In this document: piece after piece, positions 59,217 to 64,000 of the stretch | Position numbering within the stretch: position 1 is the stretch's first letter | Layout of the letters: each line of letters opens with the position of its first letter | Origin: Alteraurantiacibacter buctensis | GTDB taxonomy: Bacteria; Pseudomonadota; Alphaproteobacteria; Sphingomonadales; Sphingomonadaceae | Length of the DNA: 64,000 nucleotides | NCBI RefSeq assembly: GCF_009827655.1 | Contig: NZ_WTYV01000001.1 | Location: 496,001-560,000 of the forward strand | Direction: 5' to 3' | Program-made: the position numbers and the translations under genes | Notes under the pieces: generated by a model | Seen by the model: the letters and a program-made list of their open reading frames with translations, nothing else | Told to the model about the DNA's origin: nothing | The model's database searches: none

Positions 59217-60473
59217 ATGCATCTGAAAGATTTGAAAAAGCGCACCCCGGCCGAGCTGGTGGCCATGGCCGAGGAATACGAGGTTGAAGGCGCCAGCACG
59301 CTGCGCCGGCAGGACCTGATGTTTGCCATCCTGAAAGAGGTGGCCGAGGACGGCGAGGAAATCCTCGGCATCGGCACGATCGAGGTGCTGCAGGATGGCT
59401 TCGGTTTCCTGCGCAGCCCGGAAGCGAACTATCTCGCCGGCCCGGACGATATCTATGTCTCGCCCAACCAGGTCCGCAAATGGGGTCTGCGCACGGGTGA
59501 CACGGTGGAAGGCGAGATCCGCGCGCCCAAGGATGGCGAGCGCTATTTCGCGCTGACGAAGCTCCTGAAGGTGAATTTCGACGATCCGGAGGCCGTGCGC
59601 CACCGCACAAACTTCGACAACCTCACGCCGCTCTATCCCGATGAACGGCTGGTGCTGGATACCGTGGACCCCACGGTGAAGGACAAGAGCGCCCGCGTGA
59701 TTGACCTGATCAGCCCGCAGGGCAAGGGCCAGCGCGCCCTGATCGTGGCCCCGCCGCGCACCGGCAAGACCGTGCTGCTGCAGAACATGGCCAAGGCCAT
59801 CACCGACAACCATCCGGAAGTGTTCCTGATCGTGCTGCTGGTGGACGAGCGGCCCGAGGAAGTGACCGACATGCAGCGCAGCGTGAAGGGCGAGGTGATC
59901 TCCTCCACCTTCGACGAGCCTGCCAGCCGCCACGTGCAGGTGGCCGAAATGGTCATCGAGAAGGCCAAGCGCCTGGTGGAACACAAGCGCGACGTGGTCA
60001 TCCTGCTGGATTCGATCACCCGCCTTGGCCGCGCCTACAACACCGTCGTCCCGTCATCGGGCAAGGTGCTGACCGGCGGTGTGGATGCCAACGCCCTGCA
60101 ACGTCCCAAGCGCTTCTTCGGTGCGGCCCGCAACATCGAGGAAGGCGGCAGCCTCTCCATCATCGCCACGGCACTGATCGATACCGGCAGCCGCATGGAC
60201 GAGGTGATTTTCGAAGAGTTCAAGGGCACCGGCAACAGCGAAATCGTGCTGGACCGCAAGGTGGCTGATAAGCGCATCTTCCCGGCGCTGGACGTGGGCA
60301 AGAGCGGCACCCGCAAGGAAGAACTGCTGGTACCTAAGGACCAGCTTTCCAAGATGTGGGTGCTGCGCCGGATCCTGATGCAGATGGGCACGGTGGACTC
60401 GATGGAATTCCTGCTCGACAAGATGAAGGATTCCAAGTCGAATGCGGACTTCTTCGCCACCATGAACCAGTAG
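59217..60473 (+). CDS. rho: transcription termination factor Rho
   Basis: Hexameric RNA helicase that ends transcription, 418 aa. N-terminal domain, RNA-binding 'DGFGFLRS' (60-67), P-loop 'APPRTGKT' (178-185), Walker B '[16 protein letters not shown]' and Q-loop/R-loop '[20 protein letters not shown]'. Complete. Followed by its own intrinsic terminator. Confidence 0.97.
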   Translation: MHLKDLKKRTPAELVAMAEEYEVEGASTLRRQDLMFAILKEVAEDGEEILGIGTIEVLQDGFGFLRSPEANYLAGPDDIYVSPNQVRKWGLRTGDTVEGEIRAPKDGERYFALTKLLKVNFDDPEAVRHRTNFDNLTPLYPDERLVLDTVDPTVKDKSARVIDLISPQGKGQRALIVAPPRTGKTVLLQNMAKAITDNHPEVFLIVLLVDERPEEVTDMQRSVKGEVISSTFDEPASRHVQVAEMVIEKAKRLVEHKRDVVILLDSITRLGRAYNTVVPSSGKVLTGGVDANALQRPKRFFGAARNIEEGGSLSIIATALIDTGSRMDEVIFEEFKGTGNSEIVLDRKVADKRIFPALDVGKSGTRKEELLVPKDQLSKMWVLRRILMQMGTVDSMEFLLDKMKDSKSNADFFATMNQ

Positions 60474-60498
60474 GCGATTTGTACAAGCGAAAGGGAAG

Positions 60499-60521
60499 AG
60501 GGGGGCTGCGGCCCCCTTTTT
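60499..60521 (+). terminator. intrinsic terminator after rho
   Basis: GGGGGC (60501-60506) pairs with GCCCCC (60511-60516) around TGCG, followed by TTTTT (60517-60521). Confidence 0.88.
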
Positions 60522-60613
60522 CACGAGGATCGAACAGCACTGGAAATCATCCACCGTCTTGCTCATATATGACACTTGGGACCCGGGACCTTGGCGGTGA
60601 AAGGCGTGTTGCC

Positions 60614-60895
60614 ATGAAAGTGAATATCGAGATCGACTGCTCCCCCGAGGAGGCTCGCCGTTTCATGGGCTTGCCCGATGTCGAGAAGGCCAACTCGGTT
60701 TATGTCGACGCTATCGCCAAGGCCATGCAGGGCGTCTCGAACACCGAGCAACTGCATGAATATGCCCGGCAACTCGCTCCGATGGGGCAGATGGGCCTGA
60801 AGCTGTTCCAGTCCTTCGTGGAGGGTGCGGCCAAGTCCGCCACGGCCGGAACCTCGTCACGGCCGGGCAAGAGCCGCAGTTCCAGCGACGATTGA
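60614..60895 (+). CDS. DUF6489-type conserved small protein
   Basis: 93 aa: 'MKVNIEIDCSPEEARRFMGLPD' start, a helical middle and a Ser/Lys-rich disordered tail. This family occurs between rho and mnmE in sphingomonads; its function is unknown. 'PEEARRFMGLPDV' is the conserved core. ATG 60614 chosen; the upstream frame runs back into rho and is not coding. mnmE starts 13 bp after its stop. Confidence 0.8.
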   Translation: MKVNIEIDCSPEEARRFMGLPDVEKANSVYVDAIAKAMQGVSNTEQLHEYARQLAPMGQMGLKLFQSFVEGAAKSATAGTSSRPGKSRSSSDD

Positions 60896-60908
60896 ACTCC
60901 GGCGCCGC

Positions 60909-62186
60909 ATGGACACGATTTTTGCGCTTTCCAGCGGCGCGCCGCCTGCCGGTATAGCGGTTATCAGGATCAGCGGGCCGCAGTCTTCGTCGGCCCTGCA
61001 GGCCCTGGCCGGACGGGTGCCGCCGCCGCGTCGAGCGTCGCGTGCCTGGTTGAAGGACGCTGACGGGACAGCGCTGGATGATGGATTGATCCTGTTCTTT
61101 CCCGGTCCGGCAACGGCGACCGGCGAGGATCTGGCAGAATTGCACCTGCACGGCGGACGTGCCGTGGTGCAGGCAGTGGAGCAGGCGCTGGGCACGCTGC
61201 CGGGCTTGCGCCGCGCGCAAGCGGGCGAGTTCACCCGTCGCGCCTTTGCCAATGGCCGTATCGACCTGGCTGAAGCTGAGGGGCTGGCCGACCTGTTGTC
61301 GGCAGAGACCGAGCTCCAGCGTCGCTTGGCCCTGGCCAACGCGGGCGGCGTGTTATCGCGCAAGGTCGAAGCCTGGCGCGAGCGCCTGCTGGGCCTTTCG
61401 GCGTGGGTTGAGGCCCTGCTCGATTTCGACGACGAGGACGATGTCGATTCCGCTGATGCAGCCAAGCTGGCTGGCGAGGTGTCCGGCCTGAGCGATGATT
61501 TGCGCGCGGCCCTGGCTGCGCCCGCTGCGGAGCCGATGCGCGAGGGGTTCCGGGTTGCCTTGGCTGGTCCGCCAAACGCAGGTAAATCTACTCTTTTCAA
61601 TGCCTTGTTGGAGAGCGAGGCGGCCATCGTGGCGCCCCAGGCGGGAACCACGCGTGATGTCTTGTTGCGCCCGGTTGCCATCGGTGGCGTGCCCTTCTCG
61701 CTGGTTGATATGGCCGGGCTGCATGACCGGGCCGACGACGCGATTGAGACAGCCGGGATTGTCCGCGCCGGGGACGAGATTGCCCGTGCGGACCTGGTTC
61801 TGTGGCTGGGGCCGGAAGGTCAGGGCCCCGACGGTGTCTGGGAGATTGCTGCCCAGATCGACCGGCCCGATCATCCGGGAAAAACCAACGCACGTCATCG
61901 CATATCGGCTATGACCGGTGCCGGGATGGATGAATTGCGGCGGGATTTGGTCGACCATGCCCGAGCACTTCTCCCCAAGCCCGGCGACCTGGCGCTTAAC
62001 CGACGGCAACGCGATCTGCTGACCTTGGCAATGCGCGACCTTGAGGCAGCATCCAAACAGACCGACTTGCTGATGCTCGCCGAACATTTGCGCCAGGCAC
62101 GGGTGGCATTCGACGCCCTGCTTGGCCGGACCAGTACGGAAGATGTGCTTGATACCCTTTTCGGCCGCTTCTGCATCGGCAAGTAA
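60909..62186 (+). CDS. mnmE: tRNA modification GTPase MnmE
   Basis: Works with MnmG to make cmnm5U/nm5U at wobble U34. 425 aa: N-terminal folate-binding domain, helical domain, G domain (about 215-370) with G1 'GPPNAGKST' (220-228), G2 'GTTRD' (246-250), G3 'DMAG' (267-270), and C-terminal 'FCIGK' with the catalytic Cys. The canonical G4 'NKxD' is not seen; 'AQID' stands at that place. Slightly shorter than E. coli MnmE (454). Confidence 0.95.
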   Translation: MDTIFALSSGAPPAGIAVIRISGPQSSSALQALAGRVPPPRRASRAWLKDADGTALDDGLILFFPGPATATGEDLAELHLHGGRAVVQAVEQALGTLPGLRRAQAGEFTRRAFANGRIDLAEAEGLADLLSAETELQRRLALANAGGVLSRKVEAWRERLLGLSAWVEALLDFDDEDDVDSADAAKLAGEVSGLSDDLRAALAAPAAEPMREGFRVALAGPPNAGKSTLFNALLESEAAIVAPQAGTTRDVLLRPVAIGGVPFSLVDMAGLHDRADDAIETAGIVRAGDEIARADLVLWLGPEGQGPDGVWEIAAQIDRPDHPGKTNARHRISAMTGAGMDELRRDLVDHARALLPKPGDLALNRRQRDLLTLAMRDLEAASKQTDLLMLAEHLRQARVAFDALLGRTSTEDVLDTLFGRFCIGK

Positions 62187-62202
62187 TGTTCCACGTGGAA
62201 CA
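62187..62202. promoter_or_regulatory. parS centromere site
   Basis: Perfect 16-bp palindrome TGTTCCACGTGGAACA directly after the mnmE stop. It matches the universal ParB-binding parS consensus (TGTTNCACGTGNAACA). It lies about 4.6 kb from the candidate oriC and just before mnmG; parA/parB usually follow mnmG-rsmG in this group and would be just outside the window. Confidence 0.92.
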
Positions 62203-62258
62203 CATAATGACTACCAGGGCCTTTGACCTCTTCTGGCGGGCACACTATCGGCAAGGGC

Positions 62259-64000
62259 ATGACCGCGTTTGATGTCATAGTGATCGGGGGAGGCCATGCG
62301 GGCTGCGAGGCTGCGGCCGTGGCTGCGCGTATGGGCGCACGTACTGCGCTGGTCAGCTTCGATCCGGCGGCCATCGGGGCGATGAGTTGCAACCCGGCGA
62401 TCGGGGGTCTGGGCAAGGGCCATCTGGTGCGCGAGGTCGATGCATTCGATGGGCTGATTGCCCGCGCTGCCGATGCCGCGGCGATCCACTATCGGATGCT
62501 CAACCGGTCAAAGGGAAGCGCGGTGCAAGGGCCGCGAATTCAGGCTGACCGCAAGCTGTTTAAGGCCGCCGTCCAGCAAATGCTTGGCGCCCAGGAGAAC
62601 CTGACCGTGATTGGCGGGGAAGCCGCGGGCTTGCTGATGAATGCCGGCCGGGTGGCTGGCGTGAGACTCGCGGATGAAAGCCACCTCTGCGCCCAAGCCG
62701 TGGTGCTTGCCAGCGGCACCTTCCTTGGTGGCACCCTGTTCCGCGGCGAGGAGCGGATGACTGGCGGCCGGATCGGCGAGGCATCGGCGCAGGAACTCGC
62801 CCGCCAGTTGCGAGATGAGGCTGCGCTGCCGATGGCGCGGCTGAAGACCGGAACTCCACCCCGGCTTGATGGCCGTACTATAGATTGGGCGCGCCTGGAG
62901 GAGCAGCCGTCCGACCCGGATGGCTGGACCATGTCGCCGCTGACAAAGGCGCGTCTGAGCCCGCAGGTGTTTTGCGCCATCACCCGCACCAACCCCGCCA
63001 GCCACGCGATTATTGCCGACAATCTCCACCGGTCGCCCCTGTTCACCGGCGCGATTGGTGCTGCAGGGCCGCGCTATTGTCCATCGATCGAGGACAAGAT
63101 TCACCGTTTTGCCGATCGCGACGGGCACCAGGTGTTCCTGGAACCGGAGGGCCTGGATACAACGCTCGTCTATCCCAACGGCATCAGCACTTCGCTGCCG
63201 GCAGATGTGCAACTTGCCATGTTGCGCACGATGGAGGGCCTCGAACAGGTCGACATGGTCGTGCCCGGATATGCCGTGGAGTACGATCACATCGATCCCC
63301 GGGCGCTTGGCCAGGACCTTCAGGTCAGGGCTATCCCGGGCCTCTACTGTGCCGGCCAGATCAACGGCACCACCGGTTACGAGGAAGCCGCCGCCCAAGG
63401 CCTTGTGGCGGGCCTGAACGCTGCCGCCTCCGTCCTTGAGCGCGACCCTCTGCAAATCGATCGGGCCAACAGCTACATGGCCGTAATGGTCGACGACCTC
63501 ACCCTTCACGGGGTTAACGAGCCCTACCGGATGCTGACCGCCCGGGCCGAGTACCGCTTGCGGTTGCGCGCCAACAACGCCGCCACTCGCTTGACACCCC
63601 TGGCTCTGTCGGTCGGTTGTGTCAGACCCGAACGGCGCCGCTGGTTTGAGGAGCGAAGCGCCATGAGTGAAGCTCGCAAGGAAGCCCTGGCCCGCCCGGT
63701 ATCGGCCGCCGAACTGCAGCAGGCCGGCCTCGACGTGCGCAGTGATCCAGGGCGGATTCCCTTGTCAGACTGGTTGCGTTTTCCCGAGGTGACCCTCAGC
63801 GGAATGTCGCCCCTGCTTCCCGCTGATTTCGATCCTGCCGATGACCTGTCGGACGAAATCGCCGAAGACTTCGCCTATGCGCCCTATCTTGCGCGCCAGG
63901 ACAGCGAGCTGCGCGACCTGCGCGCCAGCGAAGGGTTGAGCCTTGGTGACGGGTTTCCGTACGCTGACGTACCCGGCCTGTCGCGCGAGATGGTCGAGCG
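62259..64000 (+). CDS. mnmG: tRNA uridine 5-carboxymethylaminomethyl modification enzyme MnmG, 3' end outside window
   Basis: FAD partner of MnmE; open to the last base of the window (580 codons visible of about 615 usual). Starts '[21 protein letters not shown]' (dinucleotide-binding Gly motif), then '[20 protein letters not shown]', '[13 protein letters not shown]', GidA signature 1 '[11 protein letters not shown]' and '[16 protein letters not shown]'. All expected blocks are in order without frameshift. AAGGG precedes ATG 62259. Confidence 0.96.
   Translation, partial: MTAFDVIVIGGGHAGCEAAAVAARMGARTALVSFDPAAIGAMSCNPAIGGLGKGHLVREVDAFDGLIARAADAAAIHYRMLNRSKGSAVQGPRIQADRKLFKAAVQQMLGAQENLTVIGGEAAGLLMNAGRVAGVRLADESHLCAQAVVLASGTFLGGTLFRGEERMTGGRIGEASAQELARQLRDEAALPMARLKTGTPPRLDGRTIDWARLEEQPSDPDGWTMSPLTKARLSPQVFCAITRTNPASHAIIADNLHRSPLFTGAIGAAGPRYCPSIEDKIHRFADRDGHQVFLEPEGLDTTLVYPNGISTSLPADVQLAMLRTMEGLEQVDMVVPGYAVEYDHIDPRALGQDLQVRAIPGLYCAGQINGTTGYEEAAAQGLVAGLNAAASVLERDPLQIDRANSYMAVMVDDLTLHGVNEPYRMLTARAEYRLRLRANNAATRLTPLALSVGCVRPERRRWFEERSAMSEARKEALARPVSAAELQQAGLDVRSDPGRIPLSDWLRFPEVTLSGMSPLLPADFDPADDLSDEIAEDFAYAPYLARQDSELRDLRASEGLSLGDGFPYADVPGLSREMVE

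Noticed and set aside
1-64000. CRISPR array, prophage, integron or secretion-system island
   Set aside because: There are no regularly spaced repeats, integrases, phage structural genes or clusters of foreign-looking genes. Nearly all genes are core or lineage-conserved.

Overview
The window is gene-dense, GC-rich chromosomal DNA from an alphaproteobacterium. It is most likely a member of Sphingomonadales (Sphingomonadaceae or Erythrobacteraceae); the exact genus cannot be read from sequence alone. Evidence: the order dnaQ-coaE-aroE-maf-ppsR | hemE-hemJ-rho-mnmE-mnmG, which is the conserved alphaproteobacterial origin neighbourhood; a PopZ-like DUF2497 protein; a UrcA-family protein; paired LytS-like kinases and LytTR regulators; an Rrf2-controlled suf operon; and frequent ATGA/GTGA gene overlaps. 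I see no insertion sequence, prophage, CRISPR array, rRNA or tRNA. Almost all genes look like core or lineage-conserved functions.

Layout. 0-6.2 kb: cell-envelope genes (DUF2141, M48/BepA-like protease with TPRs, DsbA-like thioredoxin) and a LytS/LytTR two-component pair. 6.2-8.8 kb: nadC overlapping a secreted RNase T2, tadA, and rpmB. 8.8-17.2 kb: leftward operon xseA-DUF2093-M23 peptidase-phytase-like; purD, whose start codon overlaps that of xseA; then a PfkB sugar/nucleoside kinase, two SnoaL-like proteins and an MFS transporter. 17.3-19.5 kb: EI24-type membrane protein, a lipoprotein and an unrecognised helical protein. 19.5-26.3 kb: one leftward suf operon (Rrf2 regulator-sufB-two extra genes-sufC-sufD-sufS-sufT-sufA-SRPBCC). 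26.3-26.8 kb: an unusual intergenic region with a candidate operator, a 32-bp inverted repeat and a leftward terminator implying an undocumented small RNA.

26.8-46 kb: pyrD, gamma-glutamyltransferase, acyl-CoA ligase, Ca2+/H+ antiporter, thiG-thiS, MerC with a possible Zur site, ctaA-cutA, rplM-rpsI, a single-domain response regulator, phosphodiesterase, lipid-kinase-like protein, UrcA with a structured leader, a second LytS/LytTR pair, and class I fumarase. 46-51.3 kb: PCMT-like protein, TolC, PopZ-like, (2Fe-2S) ferredoxin, CBS protein, erpA, xth. 51.3-57.3 kb: leftward cell-wall hydrolase, DUF1491, ptsN, hpf, dnaQ, coaE, aroE, maf, ppsR.

The most informative region is 57,280-57,583, between divergent ppsR and hemE. 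It has degenerate DnaA boxes, dense GANTC sites and the most AT-rich tract I noticed. In Caulobacter the replication origin sits between the same two genes. A perfect 16-bp parS palindrome follows mnmE at 62,187, about 4.6 kb away. I conclude that the window spans the chromosome origin, with genes pointing away on both sides. I found no clearly new multi-gene system; the best candidates for undescribed biology are the 26.4-26.8 kb intergenic region, the urcA leader and several unrecognised conserved proteins.
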